Shown here: positions 46,889-56,738 of the stretch, piece by piece
How positions within the stretch are numbered: position 1 is the first letter of the stretch
Layout: each line of letters begins with the position of its first letter
Assembly: GCA_004195025.1 (NCBI GenBank)
Contig: SGBB01000009.1
Span: forward strand, 24,832-88,831
DNA length: 64,000 nucleotides
Direction of reading: 5' to 3'
Source: Candidatus Acidulidesulfobacter diazotrophicus
GTDB lineage: Bacteria > SZUA-79 > Acidulodesulfobacterales > Acidulodesulfobacteraceae
Notes under the pieces: generated by a model
The model's input: only the letters and a program-made list of their open reading frames with translations
Told to the model about the DNA's origin: nothing
The model's database searches: none
Position numbers and translations under genes: made by a program

Positions 46889-48478
46889 TTGGAATTTAAG
46901 ATAATTGAAACGGAAGAAAAAATATTAGAACTTATTAAAAAAAATGAAAAAGATATAAAAAATATCAGTAATATTTTAGTTTTCGGAGTATTTGAAGGGG
47001 AAGAAAAAAATTTTTTAAATAATAGTTCTTTTGAAAAATTAGATTTAATTTATGAAAGAATTAAAAAAATTGATTTTAGAGCTAAAAAAGATAAAAAATT
47101 ATTGATTGAATATCCATCATATATTTTAATAGCAGGATTAGGAAAGAGAAGTAATTTTAATTCTGATATTATTAGAATTTTGATATCAACAGCATGTAAG
47201 ACTGCAAAAAGCAATGCTTTAGAAAAAATTGCAATTGTTATGCCGGATAATTTATTTAAAAAAAATGATTTATTTTATGCAGGCGCTTCCATTGTTGAAG
47301 GCGCAGAACTAGGGATGTATGAATTTAAAAAATATAAGTCTAAAGGTAAAAACAAAAAAGAAAATGACAATAATAATGATGATACTGTTATAAAAGCAAT
47401 AAAAGTTTTTTTCAAAGATTTAAATTTAAATAAATCAGATATAAAAGATGTAGAAGAAGGATTTGCCTTTGGAGAAATTACATCTTCGGCTACTAATTTT
47501 GCAAGAGATTTAGTTAATGAACCTGGCAATGTAATTAATCCTGAATATCTTGCATTTGTTGCTAAAGAAATATCTAAAGATAATAATTTAAAATGTAAAA
47601 TATTTGATGAAAATAAGATTTTAGAATTAGGAATGAATGCGTTTTACGGGGTAGCGAGGGGATCTAAAAATCCTCCCAGATTTATTCATCTTCAATATGA
47701 CAATAATGATAAAAAAAATAAAGATAATAAAAACGGCAAAAAAGATAAAATTAAAAAAATTGCTCTTATAGGAAAGGGTATTACATTTGACAGCGGCGGA
47801 CTTTCTTTAAAACCTGCCGATTATATGACGACGATGAAATCGGATAAATCTGGAGCATGCAGTGTTCTTGCCGTTATGAAATTTATAAATAAAATTTCTC
47901 CTGATGCCGAAGTTCACGGTATTGTACCCGCATGCGAAAATATGCCCGGCGGCGGAGCGCAGAGACCTGACGACATAGTGAAAGCAATGAACGGAAAGAC
48001 TATAGAGATTGACAATACCGATGCAGAGGGCAGACTTACGCTTGCAGATGCATTATCGTATGCCTGCGATCTAGGCGTTGACGAGATAATTGATCTGGCT
48101 ACTTTAACTGGAGCTTGCGTTGTGGCATTAGGCGAATATACTTCTGGCGTAATGGGTAATAATAAAGAAATTATTAAAAATATTCTTTCAACTTCCGAAA
48201 CGGCAGGAGAAAGAATGTGGGAGCTGCCTTTTGACGACAACATGAAAGAAAAGCTGCAGAGCCCCATAGCAGATATGAAAAATGTCGGCAATAGATACGG
48301 CGGAGCTATAACCGCAGGTATGTTTTTAGAAGAATTTGTTTCCGATAATATTAAATGGTGCCATATAGATATTGCCGGTCCGTCATTTACTAAAACAGGT
48401 TTTGCATATAATACAAAAGGCGCTACCGGTGTAGGCGTAAGAACATTATTATATTATTTAAATCAATGCAAGAAATAA
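46889..48478 (+). CDS. pepA: Leucyl aminopeptidase (PepA, M17 family)
   Basis: This is a cytosolic two-metal aminopeptidase. The C-terminal catalytic domain shows GKGITFDSGGLSLKPA, MKSDKSGA, and the signature NTDAEGRLTLADAL, then DLATLTGACVVALG. The start is TTG 46889; an AAGGAGG site at 46875-46881 is 7 bases upstream, while the ATG at 46882 is out of frame and soon meets a stop. At 529 residues it is a little longer than usual because of Lys/Asn-rich insertions near residues 150-168 and 270-297. It precedes the nuo operon but is separated by a gap with a likely promoter. Confidence 0.94.
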   Translation: MEFKIIETEEKILELIKKNEKDIKNISNILVFGVFEGEEKNFLNNSSFEKLDLIYERIKKIDFRAKKDKKLLIEYPSYILIAGLGKRSNFNSDIIRILISTACKTAKSNALEKIAIVMPDNLFKKNDLFYAGASIVEGAELGMYEFKKYKSKGKNKKENDNNNDDTVIKAIKVFFKDLNLNKSDIKDVEEGFAFGEITSSATNFARDLVNEPGNVINPEYLAFVAKEISKDNNLKCKIFDENKILELGMNAFYGVARGSKNPPRFIHLQYDNNDKKNKDNKNGKKDKIKKIALIGKGITFDSGGLSLKPADYMTTMKSDKSGACSVLAVMKFINKISPDAEVHGIVPACENMPGGGAQRPDDIVKAMNGKTIEIDNTDAEGRLTLADALSYACDLGVDEIIDLATLTGACVVALGEYTSGVMGNNKEIIKNILSTSETAGERMWELPFDDNMKEKLQSPIADMKNVGNRYGGAITAGMFLEEFVSDNIKWCHIDIAGPSFTKTGFAYNTKGATGVGVRTLLYYLNQCKK

Positions 48479-48614
48479 ATTAATAAATACAAATTATATT
48501 TATTGCATACTTGTTGTTTTTATAATTTATACTTAAATAGTGATTTAGATTATGTAATAATACTAATTTATAACAACCATCATTGTATAGTAAGCATTTT
48601 TTTGAAAATATTTC

Positions 48615-48643
48615 TTGACTTTTTATTGAAAATTTATTAAATT
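48615..48643 (+). promoter_or_regulatory. Candidate sigma70 promoter for the nuo operon
   Basis: TTGACT (48615-48620) and TAAATT (48638-48643) are separated by the ideal 17 bases. The nuoA start is at 48714, so the leader would be about 64 bases. It lies in the 235-base gap after pepA, where a new transcription unit is expected. It was found by inspection in an AT-rich background, so moderate confidence. Confidence 0.42.
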
Positions 48644-48713
48644 GTAAAACTGTTAAATGTTAATTATAATTATAAAAATTAAAAATATATTTATATTAAA
48701 TTAATAATAATAA

Positions 48714-49073
48714 ATGGAACAGAACTCGTTTTTGCCTATTCTGATAATGCTTGTAATAGCAATACTATTTGCAGTTTTTACAGTAGTTTTTTCTTCTCTT
48801 TTAGGTAAGAAAACTTTTGAAAAAGGAAAGTTAAAGGCTTATGAATGCGGCATAGAACCAGTGGGCGAACCGCATGTCAGATTTGACATAAAATTTTATT
48901 TAATCGCAATATTCTTCTTGCTGTTTGATATAGAGGCGTTATTTTTATTTCCCTGGGCAGTTGTATTTTCAAGTTTAGGTTTATACGGTTTTGTTGAAAT
49001 GTTTTTATTTATAGCCATTTTAGTTTTCGGGCTTATTTATATTTGGAAAAAAGGAGCGCTTAAGTGGGATTAG
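48714..49073 (+). CDS. nuoA: NADH-quinone oxidoreductase subunit A
   Basis: This small membrane subunit of complex I lies near the quinone site. The 119-residue protein has three membrane helices. The cytoplasmic loop [23 protein letters not shown] carries the conserved cysteine and is diagnostic. It opens the complex I operon; its 3' end overlaps nuoB by 10 bases. Confidence 0.96.
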   Translation: MEQNSFLPILIMLVIAILFAVFTVVFSSLLGKKTFEKGKLKAYECGIEPVGEPHVRFDIKFYLIAIFFLLFDIEALFLFPWAVVFSSLGLYGFVEMFLFIAILVFGLIYIWKKGALKWD

Positions 49074-49534
49074 AAGATCAGTTAGGAGACAATGTTCTTA
49101 CGACTGCTTTAGATAAATTGGTTTCTTGGGGAAGAAAATGGTCAATATGGCCTGCTACTTTCGGTTTAGCTTGCTGTGCCATTGAAATGATGACCGCTGC
49201 TTCATCCCGTTATGATATTGACCGTTTAGGGCTAATATTCCGTTCAACGCCGAGACAGTCTGATTTAATGATAGTATCAGGCAGAGTTTCATATAAAATG
49301 GCACCTGTAGTAAAAAGGCTTTATGATCAAATGCCTAATCCAAAATGGGTAATCGCTATGGGCGATTGCGCATGTTCAGGCGGGTTATTTAATGTCTATA
49401 GCGTTGTTCAAGGTGTAGATAAAATTATACCTGTAGATGTTTATGTACCTGGATGTCCTCCACGCCCTGAAGCTCTTATTTACGGCATTGTGAAATTACA
49501 GGAGAAAATTGAAAAAGGAACATTAAGGATATAG
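49064..49534 (+). CDS. nuoB: NADH-quinone oxidoreductase subunit B
   Basis: NuoB carries the N2 4Fe-4S cluster that passes electrons to quinone. The 156-residue protein has the ligands in [18 protein letters not shown] and [11 protein letters not shown]. The start is GTG 49064, with AAGGAG at 49051-49056 within the nuoA 3' end. The length is typical. Confidence 0.97.
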   Translation: MGLEDQLGDNVLTTALDKLVSWGRKWSIWPATFGLACCAIEMMTAASSRYDIDRLGLIFRSTPRQSDLMIVSGRVSYKMAPVVKRLYDQMPNPKWVIAMGDCACSGGLFNVYSVVQGVDKIIPVDVYVPGCPPRPEALIYGIVKLQEKIEKGTLRI

Positions 49535-49604
49535 AAGATATAGAAGTAATTGTAAATTTTTTTATGTCAATAAACAATTTTAATTCATTATTTATATATT
49601 ATAT

Positions 49605-50126
49605 ATGAAAAGCAAAAATATGGACCCGTTTTTTGCGCTAAGCGTAATTAAAGATGCGATGCAGAAGAATATTATTTCAACCGATACTTCTAATGATGAT
49701 GTGCGTATAACAACGGCAAAAGAAAATTTAATTGAATTAGTCAGATTTATGAAGGAAGATTTAAGACTTAATTTTGATATGCTTAACGATCTTTTTGGAG
49801 TTGATTATCCAAAAAGTTCAGAAAGGATTGAGATTATATATAATTTTTATTCTACAAAAAATAATTTTAGATTGTTTGTTAAATGTCATAGTAAAATAGA
49901 TGAAACAGATTACCCAAGTTTGTCATCTATTTATGACTCTGCAAATTGGTTTGAAAGAGAAATTTACGATATGTTCGGCATTAAATTTAAGGGTCATCCG
50001 GATCTTAAACGTATATTAAATCCTGATGATTGGGAAGGACATCCTCTTCTTAAAGATTATCCGCTCAGAAAGCGGCCCTCTGTTGAAAGTTTAAATTATG
50101 ACACGCCAGGATTAATGGATATTTAG
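49605..50126 (+). CDS. nuoC: NADH-quinone oxidoreductase subunit C
   Basis: NuoC is a peripheral connecting subunit (30 kDa family). The 173-residue protein contains the signature [20 protein letters not shown] and ends with [14 protein letters not shown], both diagnostic. NuoC and NuoD are separate genes here, not fused as in E. coli. Confidence 0.95.
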   Translation: MKSKNMDPFFALSVIKDAMQKNIISTDTSNDDVRITTAKENLIELVRFMKEDLRLNFDMLNDLFGVDYPKSSERIEIIYNFYSTKNNFRLFVKCHSKIDETDYPSLSSIYDSANWFEREIYDMFGIKFKGHPDLKRILNPDDWEGHPLLKDYPLRKRPSVESLNYDTPGLMDI

Positions 50127-50214
50127 CAGAATTAGTTGTTATTCATTTTATTTAGTTGTTATTTATAAAGTTTTTTTATAAACAAATAAATTATATTTTT
50201 TGGATACTAAATCT

Positions 50215-51414
50215 ATGCTTGAATATAAAGATTTTCTAATTGATGTCGGCGATTTTGCCATTAATATCGGTCCGCAGCATCCCAGCACTCACGGGGTTCT
50301 AAGAATCTTTGTGAAATTAGACGGCGAAACTGTAATAAGCGCCGAGCCTATTATAGGCTATCTTCATACAGGTATGGAAAAATTTGCGGAATTTAGAACA
50401 TATCACCAAGCTGAGACTATCACGGACAGAATGGACTATGTTTCAGGAGCGGGCAATAATCTTGGATATATACTTACGGTAGAAAAACTATGCGGAGTAA
50501 AACCGCCTAAAAAAGCCGAGTATGTGAGGGTTATTCTTGCTGAATTAACAAGAATAAGTTCTCATTTAGTTTGGCTCGGAACACATGCCGTTGATATAGG
50601 CGCGTTAACGGAATTTTTATACTGCTTTCGCGAAAGAGAACTTATACTTGATATTATTGAAACAATGACAGGCTCAAGGATGACCCCTTCTTTTTTCAGA
50701 GTAGGCGGTATTGCAATGGATATTCACCATTATTTTATAGATAAAATACGCGATTTCATTAAAATATTCCCTGAAAAAATCAACGAATATGAGGCATTGC
50801 TTACAAAAAATAAAATATGGTTTGAAAGGACTAAAAATATAGGAATAATTTCAGCTGAAGATGCTGTAAGTTTTGCTTTTACAGGTCCTAATTTAAGAGG
50901 CAGCGGATTAAAATACGATGTCAGGAAAAATAATCCTTATTCAAGCTATGAAGATTTTGATTTTGATATTCCAGTAGGGGATATCGGAGATGTTTACGAC
51001 CGTTATTTAGTTAGAATTGAAGAAATGAGGCAAAGTCTTAAGATTGTATCTCAAGCAGTTGAAAATATTCCTGAAGGAGAGTATTTAAGTTACGATGAGT
51101 ATCCGCAGTATGTTATACCTCCTAAAAAAAGAGCTCTAACTACCATGGAAGGAATGATTTCATTGTTTAAATACGGCATGGACGGAATAAAGCCTCCTAA
51201 AGGGGAAGCTTATGTTTCTATTGAAAATCCTCGCGGAGAGCTAGGGTACTATATAGTTTCTGACGGTTCGGCTTTTCCATATAGAATGCGTGTCAGACCT
51301 CCGTCTTTTTGCAGTATTAGCGCAATATGCAAAATGTGCAAAGGGTATTTGCTTGCAGATCTTGTTTCAATTATAGGAAGTATTGATTTCTTATTAGGAG
51401 AAAGCGATAGGTAA
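50215..51414 (+). CDS. nuoD: NADH-quinone oxidoreductase subunit D
   Basis: NuoD (49 kDa subunit) forms the quinone-binding cavity with NuoB. Evidence: INIGPQHPSTHGVLRI, GYLHTGMEK, RMDYVSG and the C-terminal SFCSISAICKMCKGYLLAD region. I chose ATG 50215, giving 399 residues. An in-frame TTG at 50200 would add five. Neither has a visible Shine-Dalgarno sequence. Confidence 0.95.
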   Translation: MLEYKDFLIDVGDFAINIGPQHPSTHGVLRIFVKLDGETVISAEPIIGYLHTGMEKFAEFRTYHQAETITDRMDYVSGAGNNLGYILTVEKLCGVKPPKKAEYVRVILAELTRISSHLVWLGTHAVDIGALTEFLYCFRERELILDIIETMTGSRMTPSFFRVGGIAMDIHHYFIDKIRDFIKIFPEKINEYEALLTKNKIWFERTKNIGIISAEDAVSFAFTGPNLRGSGLKYDVRKNNPYSSYEDFDFDIPVGDIGDVYDRYLVRIEEMRQSLKIVSQAVENIPEGEYLSYDEYPQYVIPPKKRALTTMEGMISLFKYGMDGIKPPKGEAYVSIENPRGELGYYIVSDGSAFPYRMRVRPPSFCSISAICKMCKGYLLADLVSIIGSIDFLLGESDR

Positions 51415-51462
51415 AAAAAATTTAAAAAATTAATTTTTCAATGAATTTATTTTAACAAAAAT

Positions 51463-53367
51463 ATGAAATTAATTAATAAAATTAGTCCAAAATTAGATCT
51501 TTCATACTTTAAAAGATCGGGTCATACTGAAATATCCTCTATACTTAGCTGGAAGGGCATAGATTTGCTTGATGATAAGGATAATAAAGTTGATCTTGCA
51601 AGGTGTTATATGCAGGAGCTTCAAAAGATTTCCTGCGGCGTTTGCACCCCATGCATGATCGGCACTTCGGTTGCCTCCGATATTCTTGAACATATATGTA
51701 ATGGGCGCGCTATTTTAGAAGATTTGAATAGATTAAGGAATCAATGCGATTGGATTTTATCATCTTCTAAGTGTACTGTCGGGAATATGGGACCACTGGC
51801 TGTCACCGAGCTAATTGATAATTTTAGAGAAGATTTTGAAAAAGCTATAATAAATAAAGAAATTATACCAAAAGGAAATTATATAACTCATATAACTGCT
51901 CCTTGTATTAATGGATGCCCGTCTAAACTTGACATTCCAAACTGGATTGAAAGAGTCAGAGACGGCAGATTTGAAGATGCGCTTGAATCCGCCAGAAGAA
52001 GCACCCCGTTAGCCGGTATTTTAGGTAGAAGCTGTTTTCATCCATGTCAGGATAATTGCCGAAGAGCAAATGTAGATGAGCCTATTCAGATATGTTTAAT
52101 TAGAAGATTTGCCGCCGATAATGAATTTTATTCTAATATTAAGCCAAAGTTTACAATCAAAGATAATGGAATTCAAGTAGCAATTGTAGGTTCAGGTCCT
52201 GCCGGTTTAAGCTGTGCGTATTATTTGCGTCTAATGGGTTATAAGCCTGTTATATTTGAAGCATTACCTGTTTTGGGCGGTATGATGAATGTCGGCATCC
52301 CAAAGTTCAGGCTGCCTCAAGAATTCTTAGATAAAGAAATTAATTATATTCTTTCAACAGGAATTGATTATAAATTAAATCAAAGGCTTGGAACGGATTT
52401 TAAGATACAGGATCTTTTTGAGCAAAATTTTAAAGCCGTATTCGTTGCAGTTGGCGCTCATAAAGGGCAAAATATAGGTTTACCGGGAGAAAACGACAAT
52501 CTTAAAGGTTTTTATGAAGGGGTTAAGTTTTTACGCGATGTTACACTTGGAAATAAAATAGATATCGGCAATAAAGTGATAATAGAAGGCGGCGGCAATG
52601 TTGCTATAGATTGCTGCAGAACTGCAATCAGACTAGGGTTTAAGGAAGTTATAGTTGTATATAGAAGATCCAGAGAGCAGATGCCGGCGGCGGACTATGA
52701 GATTGATCCCGCCATTAAAGAAGGTGTTAAATTTGAATTCCTAACCAATCCTGTAAGCATTATTCAAGAAAATGGAGTCGTTAAAGGGGTAAGATGTATA
52801 AAAATGAAGCTTGGAGACCCTGATGCAAGCGGTAGAAGAAGTCCTGTCGAGATAGAAGGTAGTGATTTTGATATTGAGTGCGATTCATTTATTATGGCAG
52901 TAGGGCAAGTTCCCGATTTTGATTTTTTGAAAGATACGCCGCAGATTAAAACAAATAAAGGTAAAACAATAATAGCAGACAAATTTACGCATATGACCGA
53001 TATGCCAGGAGTTTTTGTCGGAGGCGACGCGTTTACCGGTCCTATTAGTATAGTTGATTCAAATCGTGATGGTAAAAATGCCGCAAGAAGAATAGACCAA
53101 TATATAAGAACAGGTTTGTTTGAAGCAACAGACGATTGCCTTTTTGAATATTTTTTTGAAGAGATTGGTGTTTATGACAAAAAAGAGATTATAGATTATA
53201 CTGATTTTCCAAAAGGGAATCCTGCGGCTAAACAAATGGAAGAGCCTGTTGAAAAGCTTATAAATAATTTTACGGAGATTGATAAGGGTTTAACAAGCGA
53301 TGACGTTATTTATGAATCCACAAGGTGTATGAGGTGTTATTTTCTTATGCTTGTAAAGTTTGAATAA
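51463..53367 (+). CDS. NuoF C-terminal 4Fe-4S domain fused to GltD-like FAD/NAD(P)H oxidoreductase
   Basis: This 634-residue protein occupies the nuoE-nuoF position. Residues about 45-130 match the C-terminal domain of NuoF: SCGVCTPC gives C58, C61 and C64, C104 lies in SSKCTVG, and FREDFEKA follows, so an N3-like 4Fe-4S cluster is expected. Residues about 145-550 match the small subunit of glutamate synthase (GltD) and NfnB. They carry an N-terminal cysteine region (C148, C152, C191, C195, C199), the FAD site VAIVGSGPAGLSCAY (GSGPAG 243-248) and a second nucleotide site GGGNVAID (376-383) followed by VYRRSREQMPA. A C622-x2-C625 pair ends the protein. The NuoF FMN/NADH domain and NuoE are absent. 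It probably feeds electrons from NAD(P)H, or another donor, through FAD into complex I; this is inference from fusion and position. Confidence 0.85.
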   Translation: MKLINKISPKLDLSYFKRSGHTEISSILSWKGIDLLDDKDNKVDLARCYMQELQKISCGVCTPCMIGTSVASDILEHICNGRAILEDLNRLRNQCDWILSSSKCTVGNMGPLAVTELIDNFREDFEKAIINKEIIPKGNYITHITAPCINGCPSKLDIPNWIERVRDGRFEDALESARRSTPLAGILGRSCFHPCQDNCRRANVDEPIQICLIRRFAADNEFYSNIKPKFTIKDNGIQVAIVGSGPAGLSCAYYLRLMGYKPVIFEALPVLGGMMNVGIPKFRLPQEFLDKEINYILSTGIDYKLNQRLGTDFKIQDLFEQNFKAVFVAVGAHKGQNIGLPGENDNLKGFYEGVKFLRDVTLGNKIDIGNKVIIEGGGNVAIDCCRTAIRLGFKEVIVVYRRSREQMPAADYEIDPAIKEGVKFEFLTNPVSIIQENGVVKGVRCIKMKLGDPDASGRRSPVEIEGSDFDIECDSFIMAVGQVPDFDFLKDTPQIKTNKGKTIIADKFTHMTDMPGVFVGGDAFTGPISIVDSNRDGKNAARRIDQYIRTGLFEATDDCLFEYFFEEIGVYDKKEIIDYTDFPKGNPAAKQMEEPVEKLINNFTEIDKGLTSDDVIYESTRCMRCYFLMLVKFE

Positions 53368-53493
53368 AATTTTTGGAAATCGCTTACTAAAACTATTATA
53401 TTAAATATTATATGTTTATTGATGTTTATTTTTATTGATTATTAAGATTGTTTTTTTAATTATATTTTTTGAATATAATAAGGATTATATCAA

Positions 53494-55617
53494 GTGGATA
53501 TTGAAATTACAATAAACGGCAAAAAAATTATAACTGAATCAGGCATTACTATTCTTGAGGCTGCGTCTAGAGTAGGTATAAAAATTCCTGTTTTATGTTA
53601 TTTAAGACGTCTTAAACCGATTGGTTCTTGCAGAATCTGCGTGGTTGAGGTTAAAGGGGTTAAAAATCCTCTTCCGTCTTGTGTTGCAAAAGTAAAAGAA
53701 GGCTACGAAATCTTAACCGATACAGAAAAAGTATGGAATATAAGAAAAGAAGTATTGTCGCATCTTTTGCTAGACCATCCTCTTGATTGTCCTGTTTGCG
53801 ATAAATCAGGCGAATGCATTTTACAGGATCTTTCATTCGAATTTGGACTTACGACTCAACAAGATAAAAAGGTATTTCCCGATAGAACGCATATATTTAA
53901 AAGCGACCTCATAGAATATACTGCAACAAGGTGCGTGTTATGTTCAAGATGCATAAGAGTATGTACCGATATGTACGGTAACCCGTTTTACCAAATCAAA
54001 GATAAAGGATTTAACGCTTATATAGGCTTAAAAGGTGACGATAAGATAGAAACTGGGTCAACTCCGTCAGAGAACTGTTCGTTTATGGAAATTCAGCAAG
54101 ATGTTGATTATTTAGATTGTTATTATTGCGGAAATTGCGTAGAAGTTTGTCCTGTCGGTGCACTAATTTCAAAACCGTCTAAGTTTAAAGAAAGATACTG
54201 GCAAGTGTCGCCGTTTTCCTCTATTTGCGATAAATGTTCTGCTGCTTGCAGAATAGAGTTTTATAGATACGCAGCATCAGAAACTTTAGTTAGAACTGCT
54301 GCTTTACATGGCGGCTATCTTTGTAAAGACGGTTTTTTTTATGAATCAATTGGTAAAAATGAGAACAGTGATTATTATATTAAATTTCCAATGATAAAAA
54401 AGAAATCAAAAGCTGAAGAATGCACTTACGGCGAGGCTTTAGAACAATTTAACTTGAGGCTTAAAAATATTAATACCGTAAACGGCAGGATAACTGATAA
54501 AACCGCAATTCTTGTATCTCCTTCAGTTTCTATGACTGATGGATTTGTAATTTCTAAATTTGCTAAAGAGCTGTTAAATCCGCTTGGGTTTGATATTGAC
54601 CAGCCTTCGCTATATTTAAATAATTTTTTATATTTTAAAGAAATATTTAAATCTGAAGAAGATTTTGATATTAAAACTATTCAAAATTCCGAAGTTATTT
54701 TTTATATAGGATCTATTGAAAACACTATACCTTATGTTGCTTATAATATAATGAAAAACCGTAGAGAACACGGCGGCAAATTAATTTTGATAAATATTTT
54801 GAGACATATAGATAAAGTAAATGCATTTTCAAGATTCGAAGATATAGCCTCATTTAAGTTTGATTTAAAAATTGAAGAACTGCGTTCTTATTTAGATAAA
54901 TTCAGGCATGATATGTATAATCATAATTTTGAAAAAAAAGATATTGTTATTGATTCTATTCTTAACTCTAATACAATATCGGTTATTCTTGGCGATTGTC
55001 TTTCATCTTCATTTAATATGAATAAAGACCTTCTAATTATTAAAGAGATTGTTGAATTTCTTAGAGATGAACAGAAAATTGTCTATGTTTATCCGCTTAT
55101 AAAACATTTTAATTATAGAGGACTTAATTTCGCAGGAGTTATGCCGGAAAAAAATATGCTGCCGTTTGAAGGTATCATTGAGGCGATTGAAAAAGGAGAT
55201 ATTAAAAATTTAATCTATTTTGGCGATTACGAAGAAAAAGATAGAATTGTAAAATTGACAAAATATGTCTCAGATCTGGAAATGCTTGTCGTTTTTTCAT
55301 CTAAAACAAATAAATTATTGCCTTTCGCCGATATTGTTTTTCCTATTTTTGATTTTCTTGAAGAAAAGGATAGCTTCTATGAAAATTTTGAAGGAAGGAT
55401 TACTCATGTAAATAATGAATTTCACATTGATGGATACAGGAATAGTATTTCAACTATTTTGTCCGACCTCGCATCTAAGTTTGGTGCTCAATTCAATGTT
55501 AAAGACGAACTTGATAAATTTATTGAATTGATTAAATCAAAAAATGTAACTTACCATAATAAGATAAAGACAAGAAGCAAGTTTTATTATAACGATAAAA
55601 CGAAAGTATATTATTAA
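53494..55617 (+). CDS. nuoG: NADH-quinone oxidoreductase subunit G
   Basis: NuoG (75 kDa subunit) carries several Fe-S clusters. Visible ligand sets are a 2Fe-2S site C35, C46, C49, C63; a His-Cys 4Fe-4S site H95, C99, C102, C108; two complete ferredoxin sets C147, C150, C153, C157 and C209, C212, C215, C219; and a further CxxCxxxC set C245, C248, C252 with C277. E. coli NuoG keeps only one cluster in the ferredoxin region, so this resembles HoxU/hydrogenase-type arrangements. The remaining 430 residues follow the molybdopterin-oxidoreductase-like fold. The start is GTG 53494. At 707 residues it is somewhat short. Confidence 0.93.
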   Translation: MDIEITINGKKIITESGITILEAASRVGIKIPVLCYLRRLKPIGSCRICVVEVKGVKNPLPSCVAKVKEGYEILTDTEKVWNIRKEVLSHLLLDHPLDCPVCDKSGECILQDLSFEFGLTTQQDKKVFPDRTHIFKSDLIEYTATRCVLCSRCIRVCTDMYGNPFYQIKDKGFNAYIGLKGDDKIETGSTPSENCSFMEIQQDVDYLDCYYCGNCVEVCPVGALISKPSKFKERYWQVSPFSSICDKCSAACRIEFYRYAASETLVRTAALHGGYLCKDGFFYESIGKNENSDYYIKFPMIKKKSKAEECTYGEALEQFNLRLKNINTVNGRITDKTAILVSPSVSMTDGFVISKFAKELLNPLGFDIDQPSLYLNNFLYFKEIFKSEEDFDIKTIQNSEVIFYIGSIENTIPYVAYNIMKNRREHGGKLILINILRHIDKVNAFSRFEDIASFKFDLKIEELRSYLDKFRHDMYNHNFEKKDIVIDSILNSNTISVILGDCLSSSFNMNKDLLIIKEIVEFLRDEQKIVYVYPLIKHFNYRGLNFAGVMPEKNMLPFEGIIEAIEKGDIKNLIYFGDYEEKDRIVKLTKYVSDLEMLVVFSSKTNKLLPFADIVFPIFDFLEEKDSFYENFEGRITHVNNEFHIDGYRNSISTILSDLASKFGAQFNVKDELDKFIELIKSKNVTYHNKIKTRSKFYYNDKTKVYY

Positions 55618-55657
55618 TTATTTAAATTTTAACTATAAAAATATAAATTATTAAATC

Positions 55658-56644
55658 ATGATTTTTTGGCTGATTACAACATTGATAAAAATACTGATAG
55701 TATTTGGCGTTCTGCTTTTATCCGCTGCTTATCTGACACTTTTAGAGCGTAAGGTAGCAGCCCGCATACAAAATAGGTTAGGACCTATGGAGGCGGGTTT
55801 TCACGGATATCTTCAACCTATAGCAGATGGAATAAAGCTGTTTTTTAAAGAAGATATCATACCTGCGGATGCAAATAAATTATTATTTATTCTAGCGCCT
55901 ATTATTGTTGTTATCCCTGTTTTAACAACATTTGCGGTTATTCCGTTTGGCGCTCCGATAAAAATATTTGGGCACATTGTCCCGCTTCAAATTACAAATG
56001 TTAATATAGGAATATTATTTGTTTTGGCGCTTTCTTCATTGGGAATATACGGCGTGGTAATCGGAGGGTGGGCATCAAACAGTAAATATTCATTATTGGG
56101 AGCTATAAGAACTGCCGCTCAAATGATAAGCTATGAGCTTTCACTTGTTCTTTCGATAATAGGCGTAATTATGATAGCAGGCAATTTAAGTCTGGCGCAA
56201 ATAGTTTCTTCGCAAGCGCATATGTGGTTCATTGTTTATCAGCCAATCGGATTTTTAATTTATTTAATTGCTTCAACGGCTGAAATGAACAGGGTTCCTT
56301 TTGATCTTGGCGAGGCGGAAGGAGAAATAGTTGCGGGTTTCCATACAGAATATTCAAGTATGAAATTTGCATTTTATTTTATTGGAGAATATGGTCAAAT
56401 AGTTATTAATTCAGCAATTATTACTACACTTTTTTTGGGAGGATGGGAAGGACCGTTTCTTCCGTCGGTTCTTTGGTTTGTGATAAAAGTTTTTTTAGTA
56501 ATACTTATTTATCTCTGGTTTAGATGGACTTACCCTCGACTGAGATATGACGAGCTTATGGATCTTGGTTGGAAAATTTTACTTCCTTTATCATTGGCTA
56601 ATATTGTAGTAACAGGGTTTATAATGATTTTATTGGGAAAATAA
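55658..56644 (+). CDS. nuoH: NADH-quinone oxidoreductase subunit H
   Basis: NuoH (ND1) links the Q module to the proton-pumping arm. The 328-residue, eight-helix membrane protein shows TLLERKVAARIQNRLGP, GFHGYLQPIADGIKLFFKED, STAEMNRVPFDLGEAEGEIVAG as a region and FRWTYPRLRYDELM. The length is usual. Confidence 0.97.
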   Translation: MIFWLITTLIKILIVFGVLLLSAAYLTLLERKVAARIQNRLGPMEAGFHGYLQPIADGIKLFFKEDIIPADANKLLFILAPIIVVIPVLTTFAVIPFGAPIKIFGHIVPLQITNVNIGILFVLALSSLGIYGVVIGGWASNSKYSLLGAIRTAAQMISYELSLVLSIIGVIMIAGNLSLAQIVSSQAHMWFIVYQPIGFLIYLIASTAEMNRVPFDLGEAEGEIVAGFHTEYSSMKFAFYFIGEYGQIVINSAIITTLFLGGWEGPFLPSVLWFVIKVFLVILIYLWFRWTYPRLRYDELMDLGWKILLPLSLANIVVTGFIMILLGK

Positions 56645-56697
56645 AAAAATATAAAAGTTTAACAATATAGGTTTAAATATATAAATATAATATAAAT

Positions 56698-56723
56698 AAT
56701 ATAATATAATATAATATAATATA
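56698..56723. repeat. Pentanucleotide microsatellite between nuoH and nuoI
   Basis: Twenty-six bases repeat with a period of 5 (AATAT), about five copies, 15 bases before the nuoI ATG. It lies in the untranslated spacer, so copy-number change would alter spacing only. Confidence 0.8.
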
Positions 56724-56738
56724 GTTGTTTGCAATCTT

